In this document: one piece after another, positions 1 to 5,811 of the stretch
Layout of the letters: every line of letters begins with the position of its first letter
Position numbering within the stretch: the first letter of the stretch is position 1
The notes under the pieces: model-generated
Seen by the model: the letters and a program-made list of their open reading frames with translations, nothing else
Databases searched by the model: none
Told to the model about the DNA's origin: nothing
Translations under genes and position numbers: made by a program
From: an uncultured Bacilli bacterium
GTDB taxonomy: Bacteria; Bacillota_I; Bacilli_A; RF39; UBA660
Assembly: GCA_934141145.1 (NCBI GenBank)
Contig: CAKPCA010000031.1
Span: 1 to 7,345, forward strand
Length of the DNA stretch: 7,345 nt
Direction: 5' to 3'

Positions 1-75
1 GGTGTCCCCTTAGGGATTCGAACCCTAGACCCACTGATTAAGAGTCAGTTGCTCTACCAACTGAGCTAAGGAGAC
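1..75 (-). tRNA. tRNA-Lys(CTT), lacking only the last base of CCA
   Basis: On the minus strand the sequence folds as a complete cloverleaf. The acceptor stem is GTCTCCT/AGGGGAC, the D arm is GCTC/GAGC, the anticodon stem is ACTGA/TCAGT around loop CTCTTAA, and the T arm is TAGGG-TTCGAAT-CCCTA. The anticodon is CTT, which reads the Lys codon AAG. The body spans 3-75, positions 1-2 are the CC of an encoded CCA, and the last A is off the left edge. It is divergent from glmS and has its own promoter just upstream. Confidence 0.96.
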
Positions 76-90
76 ATATAAGACTATTTA

Positions 91-119
91 ATTATAGTTC
101 TTTTTATAAAAAAATGCAA
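91..119 (-). promoter_or_regulatory. Promoter of tRNA-Lys
   Basis: On the minus strand a perfect -10 TATAAT (91-96) lies 17 bp from a TTGCAT -35 (114-119). The predicted start is near 84, giving a leader of about 8 nt before the tRNA 5' end. It is back to back with the glmS promoter. Confidence 0.75.
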
Positions 120-156
120 GTGGTAAATAATAATACTTCTAAATTACTTACTTTTT

Positions 157-165
157 TGATATAAT
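157..165 (+). promoter_or_regulatory. Extended -10 promoter of glmS
   Basis: TGATATAAT is a perfect TGn-TATAAT extended -10, with TATAAT at 160-165. The -35 at the right distance is poor (TTCTAA, 137-142), as is common when an extended -10 is present. The start site would be near 172, about 35 nt before the ribozyme cleavage site, so the whole ribozyme lies in the 5' leader. Confidence 0.75.
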
Positions 166-186
166 ATTTATAGTTATTATGGTAAT

Positions 187-193
187 AGGAGGT
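187..193 (+). promoter_or_regulatory. Orphan Shine-Dalgarno site upstream of the ribozyme
   Basis: AGGAGGT is a perfect match to the 16S anti-SD, but no ATG, GTG or TTG follows at a usable distance. The first triplets after it are ATA ATA ATA, from 198. Read from ATA it would give a 10-codon frame ending at TGA 228-230 inside the ribozyme. It sits between the predicted transcription start and the self-cleavage site, so cleavage would remove it from the glmS message. It could be an RNA-stabilising ribosome-binding element or a chance purine run. Confidence 0.45.
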
Positions 194-202
194 AAACATA
201 AT

Positions 203-303
203 AATAAGCGCCAGACCATTAAATTGGTGACGAGGTTTGATAGTTATCGAAAATTCGGCGGATTCTATCACGGGGGATATGCAAATCGTTAGATATATAA
301 CAA
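203..303 (+). ncRNA. glmS ribozyme (glucosamine-6-phosphate riboswitch)
   Basis: This self-cleaving RNA in the glmS leader uses glucosamine-6-phosphate as cofactor. Cleavage exposes the downstream mRNA to decay and lowers GlmS synthesis. Conserved core blocks are present in order: AGCGCCAGA with the cleavage site between A207 and G208, GTGACGAGG (227-235), TTATCGA (244-250) and TTCGGCGGA (254-262). The P2 helix is ACCA/TGGT (215-218/225-228), P3 is TGATAG/CTATCA (238-243/265-270), and CGCC (209-212) can pair with GGCG (257-260) as in P2.2. The GCAAATC segment at 281-287 resembles the GCAGATC of the known 3' domain but has only weak A-U pairing around it. The 5' boundary is well placed and the 3' boundary is approximate. 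Confidence 0.95.
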
Positions 304-364
304 AAAATAAAATTAAGATTATAACAAAGTATATATCAAGCAAAGAAAATAAGAGGTATAAATT

Positions 365-2182
365 ATGTGTGGAATTGTTGGATATATAGGAAAGAATAAA
401 AAGGCAAAAGATGCCGTTATAAAAGGTCTTGAAAGACTTGAATATAGAGGTTATGACTCATCTGGTATTGCATATGTAAATGATAATGAAGTTGTTATTC
501 AAAAAGAAAAAGGCAGAATTAAGAATTTAAAAGATGAAATAAATTTTGATGAGAAAAGTAATATTGCTATTGGACATACTAGATGGGCAACTCATGGTGA
601 ACCTAATAAAAAGAATTCTCATCCACATAAAAGTGGAAAAATTACTATTGTTCATAATGGAATAATAGAAAATTATATAGAACTCAGAAAAAAATTAGAA
701 AGTTTAGGATATGAATTTAAATCTGATACTGATACAGAAACTGCTTCTGCTCTTTTAGATTATTTATATAAAGAAACAGGAAATATGGTAGATGCAATTA
801 AAAGATTTAAAGAAGAAGCAAAAGGATCGTATGCTCTTGGAGTTATATGTGATGATGAGCTTGACAAATTATATGCAATTAAGAAAAATAGTCCTTTAAT
901 TATAGGTACAGGAAATGATGAAAATTATATAGCATCTGACGTACCTGCTATACTTGATTTTACAAATAAGTATATTGTTCTTGAAGATGGTGAGTTTGCC
1001 GTTTTAGAAAGTAACAATATAGATGTATATGATAAAAATAATAATATTGTAAAAAAAGATATTAAAGAATTTGAAGGAAGCGCTAAAGATATAGATAAAA
1101 ATGGTTATGAAAAATATATGGAAAAAGAAATCCATGAACAACCTGAAGTAACTAAAAAAATGATGAATGAATATATTGATGATGATAGTAAAGATGTTAT
1201 TAAAGGTATGCCTGATTTATCAAAATATAAAAATGTTACTATTGTTGCTTGTGGAAGCGCTATGCATGCTGGTTTAATTGGTAAACATTTAATTGAAGAA
1301 TATGGTAATATACCAGTAAATGTTGAAATTGCTAGTGAATTTAGATATAAAAAATTATTTATTGATAAGGATACACTTGTTATTGCTATATCACAATCTG
1401 GTGAAACTGCTGATACATTAGAAGCCGTTAAAATTGCAAATGAAAAAGGATGCGATACACTTGGTATTGTAAATGTTAATGGAAGCTCTATTGCAAGAGA
1501 AACATCTAAAGTATTATATACAAAAGCTGGTCCTGAAATTGCAGTTGCAACTACAAAGGCTTATTCAGCGCAAGTTACTCTTCTTTCATTCCTTGCTTAT
1601 AGTTTAGCTAAGAAAAGTAAAGATAAAGAAGTATTAAACGAAGTAAGTACATTCTTAAGTGATTTAAATAGATTACCAATATTAATGCAAGAAATACTTA
1701 ATAATAAAGATGAATATAAGAGTTTAGCAGACAAAATATATGATAAAGATAATATATTCTTTATTGGACGTGGTATCGATGAAGCATTATGTATGGAAGG
1801 ATCATTAAAACTAAAAGAAATTTCTTATATACATAGTGAAGCATATGCTGCTGGAGAACTTAAACATGGTACTATTTCTTTAATTGAAGATGGTACTCCT
1901 GTATTTGGTATTGTTACTGATAAAAAAATTGCTGATAAAACTATTAGTAATTTAAAAGAAGTTAAATCAAGAGGTGCAAATGTAATATATGTTACAACAA
2001 ATAGTTTAAATAAAGACGGTGACTTCTATGATGAAAAAGTTATTATTCCAGATACTAACCCACTATTACAACCACTTCTTACAATATTACCACTTCAGTT
2101 AACTGCATATTATGTTGCTAAAAACAAGAATTGTGATATTGATAAACCAAAGAATTTAGCAAAGTCTGTTACAGTAGAATAA
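365..2182 (+). CDS. glmS: Glutamine-fructose-6-phosphate aminotransferase (isomerizing)
   Basis: This cytoplasmic enzyme makes glucosamine-6-phosphate from fructose-6-phosphate and glutamine, the first step towards UDP-GlcNAc and peptidoglycan. At 605 aa it is full length for the family. The N-terminal class II glutaminase begins MCGIVGYIG, and Cys2 is the nucleophile exposed after Met removal. Other landmarks are LEYRGYDSSG (25-34), HTRWATHG (71-78) and NGIIEN (98-103). Two SIS sugar-isomerase domains follow, with ACGSAMHAG (295-303), SQSGETADT (343-351), the catalytic segment ending GELKHG (497-502), and the canonical C terminus NLAKSVTVE (597-605). The start is fixed by the Cys2 motif and by AAGAGGT (351-357), 7 nt before ATG. 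It is transcribed alone from the extended -10 promoter, controlled by the upstream ribozyme, and ends at a hairpin right after its stop. Confidence 0.99.
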   Translation: MCGIVGYIGKNKKAKDAVIKGLERLEYRGYDSSGIAYVNDNEVVIQKEKGRIKNLKDEINFDEKSNIAIGHTRWATHGEPNKKNSHPHKSGKITIVHNGIIENYIELRKKLESLGYEFKSDTDTETASALLDYLYKETGNMVDAIKRFKEEAKGSYALGVICDDELDKLYAIKKNSPLIIGTGNDENYIASDVPAILDFTNKYIVLEDGEFAVLESNNIDVYDKNNNIVKKDIKEFEGSAKDIDKNGYEKYMEKEIHEQPEVTKKMMNEYIDDDSKDVIKGMPDLSKYKNVTIVACGSAMHAGLIGKHLIEEYGNIPVNVEIASEFRYKKLFIDKDTLVIAISQSGETADTLEAVKIANEKGCDTLGIVNVNGSSIARETSKVLYTKAGPEIAVATTKAYSAQVTLLSFLAYSLAKKSKDKEVLNEVSTFLSDLNRLPILMQEILNNKDEYKSLADKIYDKDNIFFIGRGIDEALCMEGSLKLKEISYIHSEAYAAGELKHGTISLIEDGTPVFGIVTDKKIADKTISNLKEVKSRGANVIYVTTNSLNKDGDFYDEKVIIPDTNPLLQPLLTILPLQLTAYYVAKNKNCDIDKPKNLAKSVTVE

Positions 2183-2210
2183 AAAAAGAGTTCATTATTG
2201 AACTCTTTTT
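2183..2210. terminator. Bidirectional terminator between glmS and the converging genes
   Basis: A perfect 12-bp stem, AAAAAGAGTTCA (2183-2194) with TGAACTCTTTTT (2199-2210), has a TTAT loop. It carries a T run on either strand, so it can end glmS and the minus-strand transcript alike. It begins immediately after the glmS stop. The TAA stop of the converging gene (2195-2197) lies in its loop. Confidence 0.93.
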
Positions 2211-3067
2211 ATAGTTTCATCTATTTGTGATTCTAGTTGTGATTTATATTCTTCATAATCACGTATAACTTTTTTTCTTTTTTCTTCTTGTACTTTTTTA
2301 TCTTCTTCTGATAAAATTTCAACTCCATTTATAAAACAACCATCTAAAGAATGATTTTTAATCATTTTTGAAATTTTTTCTGTCATTTCACCTTTTAGTT
2401 TTAATCCACTATTTTTATATATTGAATCACCCATATTTTCATCAGAAATAAATCCTGTTTCAAGTACAACTGTACTTAAATCTGTACTTTCTAAATTACT
2501 AGAATAAATTTCTGTTAATTTATTTAAATTTAATTTTGCTTTTGTATTTTTTAAATTAACTTTTTGAAGTGCGATTGCATCAAATTTATCCATATTTGAA
2601 TTTGATAAATCTACTGATTCAAAATTTACATAATATAATTTTAATTGTTTACCTACAATTTTATTTGAATTTTTATAATCAAATGATTTTGTAAAATCAA
2701 TATCTGCATTTGTATTGCTAAAATCTATTAGCAAATCATTTTCACCCTTTATAATTCCATCTTCATTCAATTTTTTCTTAAAAAATTCTGAACCATTAAT
2801 TATTGATTCAAAAGCAGAATCTGCGCCCCAAAACACATTATCAAATGATAATTCACTTAAATCTAACTTTTGTAATATTTTACCTGTCCATACAGGATAT
2901 TTAAATACTGATGGCTCATCTAATAGACTTACAGTCATTTCATCAAAAAGAAGTTGCTCTAATAATTCACTATCGAATTTTATTTTTTCTGAATTATCTT
3001 TTATATCACTTAATTTTTCTTCAACCATACTTCTTAATTTTCTTCTATCTTTATTATTTAATTTCAT
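2195..3067 (-). CDS. Pentapeptide-repeat-like protein with C-terminal coiled coil
   Basis: This 290-aa protein has no signal peptide or membrane segment, so it is probably cytoplasmic. Its middle part has irregular runs of the A(D/N)LxF type seen in pentapeptide-repeat beta helices: LDLSELSFDNV (68-78), DFSNTNADIDF (115-125), VNFESVDLSNSN (147-158), VNLKNTKAKLNLNKL (170-184) and SNLESTDLS (190-198). The N-terminal 50 residues are charged and helical. Residues 253-290 are rich in Glu and Lys and look like a coiled coil. The start is the ATG at 3067, supported by an SD 6 nt upstream. An upstream TTG (3088) in the same frame would add 7 residues but would place the SD inside the gene. It lies 38 bp after the LOG-like gene, likely in one transcript, although a TATAAT at 3091-3096 could give a weak internal promoter. 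Its stop lies in the shared terminator loop. The molecular function is unknown, and the repeat assignment is by eye. Confidence 0.85.
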   Translation of the reverse strand: MKLNNKDRRKLRSMVEEKLSDIKDNSEKIKFDSELLEQLLFDEMTVSLLDEPSVFKYPVWTGKILQKLDLSELSFDNVFWGADSAFESIINGSEFFKKKLNEDGIIKGENDLLIDFSNTNADIDFTKSFDYKNSNKIVGKQLKLYYVNFESVDLSNSNMDKFDAIALQKVNLKNTKAKLNLNKLTEIYSSNLESTDLSTVVLETGFISDENMGDSIYKNSGLKLKGEMTEKISKMIKNHSLDGCFINGVEILSEEDKKVQEEKRKKVIRDYEEYKSQLESQIDETIKRVQ

Positions 3068-3073
3068 ACTATT

Positions 3074-3079
3074 TCCTCT
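3074..3079 (-). promoter_or_regulatory. Ribosome-binding site that fixes the 290-aa start
   Basis: AGAGGA on the minus strand is 6 nt from the ATG at 3067. It shows that the further upstream TTG at 3088 is not the initiation codon. Confidence 0.75.
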
Positions 3080-3105
3080 TTCAATCAAGCATTATATTAT
3101 CATTT

Positions 3106-3654
3106 TCATTTATTCCCGTCAATTTTCATAGAGTTTATATAGTCTTTTACATCACTTGCAGTATTAAGTACCTTACATAATGAATTAAAGTCATAATCAT
3201 TAGATACTTTTTTATATATTTTATTAAACATATTTATTAAGTCATCATAAAAACCATTTATATTAAATATAATCATTTCTTTATTATGAAGTTTAGTTCT
3301 TTTATGTTCTAATATATCAATAAATTCTGATAACGTTCCAAATGCACCAGGTAAAATTAATATAATATCTGCATTTTCTTCTAAAAATCTATTACTTTCT
3401 TCTAAAGTTTTTACCATATGCACTTTATCTAATTTTAAACCTTCTAAATCACTTTTGTACATTTCATAACAAACACCTGTTATTTTTCTATTATTTTTTA
3501 AAAATTCGTTATAACAAATTCCCATTAATCCTCTATTTACGCATCCAAATACTAAGTCATTATCTTTACTTATATTTTCCATTAAAAATCTTGTTACTAC
3601 TTTATATTCATCGCTTATTTTATCACTTGATGAACAACTTACAAATATATTCAT
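3106..3654 (-). CDS. LOG-like (lysine decarboxylase-like) Rossmann protein, variant motifs
   Basis: This 182-aa protein is in the size range and fold of the LOG/TIGR00730 and related SLOG families, which bind or hydrolyse nucleotide monophosphates in the cytoplasm. Visible landmarks are MNIFVSCSSSD (1-11, first beta strand and loop), FGCVNRGLMG (36-45, equivalent to GGG..GLMG), LPGAFGTLSE (101-110, equivalent to PGGxGTxxE) and the downstream NINGFYDDLI (131-140). Two departures are notable. The second Gly of PGG is Ala104, and the MxxRK catalytic block upstream of it reads LEESNR with no Arg-Lys at the expected place. Phosphoribohydrolase activity is therefore uncertain, and a nucleotide-binding or sensing role is possible. 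GAGG lies 6 nt before the ATG, within the longer AGGTGAGGT. It is the first gene of a likely pair with the pentapeptide-like gene. Confidence 0.88.
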   Translation of the reverse strand: MNIFVSCSSSDKISDEYKVVTRFLMENISKDNDLVFGCVNRGLMGICYNEFLKNNRKITGVCYEMYKSDLEGLKLDKVHMVKTLEESNRFLEENADIILILPGAFGTLSEFIDILEHKRTKLHNKEMIIFNINGFYDDLINMFNKIYKKVSNDYDFNSLCKVLNTASDVKDYINSMKIDGNK

Positions 3655-3678
3655 TTTATTACCTCACCTACTATAATA

Positions 3679-3707
3679 ATTGTAATATATTACTAAAATA
3701 AAAACAA
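3679..3707 (-). promoter_or_regulatory. Promoter of the LOG-like gene
   Basis: On the minus strand TTGTTT (3702-3707) and TACAAT (3679-3684) are separated by exactly 17 bp. The predicted start is near 3672 and the leader is about 18 nt. The -35 overlaps the foot of the preceding terminator. Confidence 0.55.
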
Positions 3708-3730
3708 GGAATATTCTACAAATATTCCTT
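3701..3730 (-). terminator. Terminator at the 3' end of the frameshifted gene
   Basis: A 10-bp stem, AAGGAATATT (3706-3715) with AATATTCCTT (3721-3730), has a 5-nt loop. On the minus strand it is followed by GTTTTTATTTT. The TAG stop of the broken gene (3716-3718) is in the loop. Confidence 0.7.
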
Positions 3731-3951
3731 TAAAAGTTCTATATTCTTATTTTGAAATTTTAAAAATTCTTTAGCAAGTTTTAATACACTTTTATCCGCA
3801 CTCTTTTTATATTCATCTATCTTTTAATTCAGACTCAATTATTTTTTTATTTTATAATCTTTATTATTGAGTTTTCTAATCATTGTAGTAAGAAATGATA
3901 TCCCATTAAAGAATCTTCATGAATATAGTTTAATAATGCTATTTTTTTCAT
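3716..3951 (-). pseudogene. Small helical protein gene broken by about three frameshifts
   Basis: No intact frame spans this stretch, but three adjoining minus-strand frames read as one short protein. The first begins at ATG 3951 as MKKIALLNYIHEDSLMGYHF and continues LLQ to a TGA. The second continues MIRKLNNKDYKIKK and, after a further shift, IIESELK. The third continues DEYKKSADKSVLKL, AKEFLKFQNKNIELL and KEYL to TAG at 3716. Gaining one A near CAATGATT, one A in the AAAAAAA run and losing one A in TTAAAAG restores about 79 codons. The reconstructed protein is charged and all-helical. I do not recognise the family. No SD precedes the ATG, which fits decay. Assembly errors at A runs could mimic this, but the first break is not in a long run. 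Confidence 0.65.
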
Positions 3952-3995
3952 TCAATTTTTATTTTTTATCAAAATTTTATAAATTAATATCATAA

Positions 3996-4505
3996 TTATC
4001 TATGAACTTTTTTACTAGAAAAAGTAACGACTAAATCTATTATGAATATAATTAACAATATATATGTTACGTAGTTTGGAATAAAGGATATAAATTTATT
4101 AATTAATGGCTGAAGTATATATATAACAAATAAGGAACCTAGTGCCCAAATTAGTGATACTTCAAGTGCTATATATTTTCCAATATGAAATTTAAAGTTA
4201 CTATAATTCCAAAATACAACATGAAATATTTTTTCTATTAATATTCCACCTATCCATTCTAAGAATGTTAAAATAATTGTTAAAGAAAATACTATAATTA
4301 TTATTTCTAGAATTTTGTTTAAACTTAATACATTAAATATAAATTTTGAAATTACTAATATTAGTAATGCTCCTAATCCATATATTGGAGTATATGGTCC
4401 ATAAAGCATTCCACTTCCCATCTTTTTTCCTCTTACGAGCGCTATTATATTTTCATATACAAACCCAATAAAAGAATAAATAAAAAAGCAATTTAAATAA
4501 TACAT
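3996..4505 (-). CDS. CmpB-type integral membrane protein (PF06541, putative ABC-transporter permease)
   Basis: This is a 169-aa polytopic membrane protein. The family signature is clear at the N terminus: a first helix ending GFVYE (14-18), then a short basic turn (RGKK, 25-28) and GMLYGPYTPIYGLGAL (32-47). The family hallmarks FLEWIGG (81-87) and FWNYSNFKFHIGKYIALE (98-115) follow. Hydrophobic segments lie at about 4-22, 41-60, 65-88, 112-133 and 145-162, giving roughly five membrane passes, and the tail is basic. The family is annotated as a putative ABC-transporter type IV component, but no ATPase or binding protein is encoded nearby, so transport is unproven. I chose the ATG at 4505, preceded by GGTGA at 5 nt, over the in-frame ATG at 4517, which has no SD and would add four residues. 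It lies 92 bp downstream of the transglutaminase-like gene with no clear terminator between them, but has its own possible promoter. Confidence 0.9.
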   Translation of the reverse strand: MYYLNCFFIYSFIGFVYENIIALVRGKKMGSGMLYGPYTPIYGLGALLILVISKFIFNVLSLNKILEIIIIVFSLTIILTFLEWIGGILIEKIFHVVFWNYSNFKFHIGKYIALEVSLIWALGSLFVIYILQPLINKFISFIPNYVTYILLIIFIIDLVVTFSSKKVHR

Positions 4506-4510
4506 AATAT

Positions 4511-4515
4511 TCACC
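4511..4515 (-). promoter_or_regulatory. Ribosome-binding site that favours the 169-aa CmpB start
   Basis: GGTGA on the minus strand lies 5 nt before the ATG at 4505. No SD-like purine run precedes the alternative ATG at 4517. The match is short, so the choice is moderately supported. Confidence 0.5.
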
Positions 4516-4567
4516 ATAAATAGTATGGCAAATATATAAATAAATTATTCAAATATTAAATACCTAT

Positions 4568-4576
4568 ACTATAACA
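4568..4576 (-). promoter_or_regulatory. Possible extended -10 promoter of the CmpB-like gene
   Basis: TGTTATAGT on the minus strand is a TGn extended -10 with one mismatch. No good -35 is at 17 bp. It would give a leader of about 55 nt. Confidence 0.4.
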
Positions 4577-4597
4577 CATATCTAATTTATTCTAATT

Positions 4598-5686
4598 CTA
4601 AAAAAAAGTTTTATATTTTCTAATACGTAATACTTTACTTGAAATATCATCATATAATTCACAATTATCATCATAAAATTGTTCAAATATATCTGTATTA
4701 TTTTTACATTTATCTAAAGTAGATTTTACTAATAATTGTTCTTCTTCTGGAGTAATACTTAAGCATGGATTAGATAAATATTTTTTCATTTTTAAATAAT
4801 CTTTTAAAGCATTTAATTCTATTGAAGATTTAAGGCGTATTGGAATATCATCATAGAAGTTATCATATAATATACCCTCATTAGATTCTTTCATTCTATA
4901 AATTCTAGTTTGTGTTGAATCTAAGAAATAACTTTTTCCATCTTTGAAAGCAAAAGATATTGCATGATTTGCAATTTTTTTCTGTAATATATCCTCATCA
5001 TCAACAATTTCTAAAGTAAATTCTATATTTTGTTTTTCATTATCTACCAATTCATCTATTCGTTTCATCAAATATTCATAATCTTGTTTGTTAGGAATAT
5101 GTGTTCTAACCCATTGAGCTAATTCTTCCTTAGTATATTTTTGTTCTTCTATATTATCTATATTTAAAACATAAATTTTTGAATATATACCTAATTGACA
5201 TGATTCAATTCCACATTTGTTTAAAATATCAGTAAGCATACTAGAAATATGTCTACAAACTGCTTTGCCAGTAATAACTTCTGTACCAAGTAAAACTTTT
5301 AAATCTATTTCTTGTCTATCTAAGAATTCGAATTTTCTATTTTTAGATAAATAACCCTTATTTAATAAATAAGTAAACATTGTATATATTTCTACTGGAT
5401 TACTTAAATCAAATATTTTATTTAATTTATTATAGCTATTTAAAAAATAATTATACAATTCTCTAATTTGTTTAACATCTTCTTTATATTCTTTTTCATT
5501 TGACCATTCCATTCTTAAATACGTAACTGATGTAATATATGTTAGAATGTCAATCAAATTATTTATTAAAGAATATTGAAGCATTGATCCACTCGTTGAT
5601 ATAAGTTTAGAGGTAGATTTTTTTAAACCCGTATAAATTTTATAATTAGTACTATCACAAGTTTCTAAAAAATTATTCTTCTCCAT
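4598..5686 (-). CDS. Transglutaminase-like (papain-fold) protein of unknown role
   Basis: This 362-aa protein has no signal peptide; the moderately hydrophobic helix at about 38-56 is not a convincing membrane anchor. The middle carries the Cys-His-Asp arrangement of the transglutaminase-like superfamily. Cys144 is in GKAVCRHISSML (140-151) at the start of a helix, followed by the typical LNKCGIES turn (155-162). His241 is in NHAISFAFKDGKSYFLDST (240-258), with Asp256 at the end of the next strand. Spacing and order fit the family (C, then H, then D about 15 residues on). The 130 N-terminal and 100 C-terminal residues are helical and unrecognised, and the C terminus is basic (RIRKYKTFF). The substrate could be a protein or peptide, with protease, amidase or cross-linking activity possible. 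The ATG at 5686 has SD AGAGGAG about 6 nt upstream and a near-consensus promoter, and is the only plausible start. Confidence 0.85.
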   Translation of the reverse strand: MEKNNFLETCDSTNYKIYTGLKKSTSKLISTSGSMLQYSLINNLIDILTYITSVTYLRMEWSNEKEYKEDVKQIRELYNYFLNSYNKLNKIFDLSNPVEIYTMFTYLLNKGYLSKNRKFEFLDRQEIDLKVLLGTEVITGKAVCRHISSMLTDILNKCGIESCQLGIYSKIYVLNIDNIEEQKYTKEELAQWVRTHIPNKQDYEYLMKRIDELVDNEKQNIEFTLEIVDDEDILQKKIANHAISFAFKDGKSYFLDSTQTRIYRMKESNEGILYDNFYDDIPIRLKSSIELNALKDYLKMKKYLSNPCLSITPEEEQLLVKSTLDKCKNNTDIFEQFYDDNCELYDDISSKVLRIRKYKTFF

Positions 5687-5711
5687 AATATTCTCCTCTT
5701 GTTAGGTTATT

Positions 5712-5739
5712 ATTATAATTTTTTCTAAATAAAAGTCAA
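5712..5739 (-). promoter_or_regulatory. Promoter of the transglutaminase-like gene
   Basis: On the minus strand TTGACT (5734-5739) and TATAAT (5712-5717) are 16 bp apart. Eleven of 12 consensus bases match. The start is near 5705, leaving a leader of about 20 nt with the SD. It looks like a strong housekeeping-sigma promoter. Confidence 0.85.
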
Positions 5740-5760
5740 ATTTCATGAAAATAAAATTTT

Positions 5761-5803
5761 ATAAAAAAAATCAACTTATAATGGTTGATTTCTTAATATT
5801 CAA
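5761..5803 (-). repeat. Direct repeat copy 1 (terminator-bearing)
   Basis: ataaaaaaaatcaac (5761-5775), a 9-nt variable centre, then ttgatttcttaatattcaa (5785-5803). Both conserved arms are identical to those at 7132-7174, and overall about 38 of 43 positions match. Similarity continues to the left for roughly 10 nt (ataaaattttat against ataaaatcat). The right arm extends 12 nt beyond the hairpin stem, so terminator function alone does not explain it. Confidence 0.85.
5763..5791 (-). terminator. Terminator of the 113-aa protein gene
   Basis: An 8-bp stem, AAATCAAC (5768-5775) with GTTGATTT (5784-5791), has an 8-nt loop. On the minus strand it ends in eight Ts. It lies about 20 nt after the stop of the 113-aa gene, within repeat copy 1. 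Confidence 0.8.
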
Positions 5804-5811
5804 ATTACTAA

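Noticed and set aside
104..343. 79-aa minus-strand open frame opposite the glmS leader
   Set aside because: It overlaps the ribozyme and both divergent promoters and has no SD. It is an antisense shadow.
3106..3108. TGA read as Trp (Mollicutes code 4)
   Set aside because: All Trp codons in the recognised genes checked are TGG, and the LOG-like gene ends sensibly at this TGA, with another stop (TAA) only two codons further.
2715..3180. Two plus-strand open frames (138 and 89 aa)
   Set aside because: They lie opposite the pentapeptide-like and LOG-like genes, have low-complexity Ser/Phe/Leu content from antisense of AT-rich codons, and lack an SD.
4514..4528. CCATA/TATGG hairpin over the CmpB-like gene's start region as a riboswitch or RNA thermometer
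   Set aside because: The stem is only 5 bp with a 5-nt loop, and it only touches the SD. Such stems are expected by chance in this composition.
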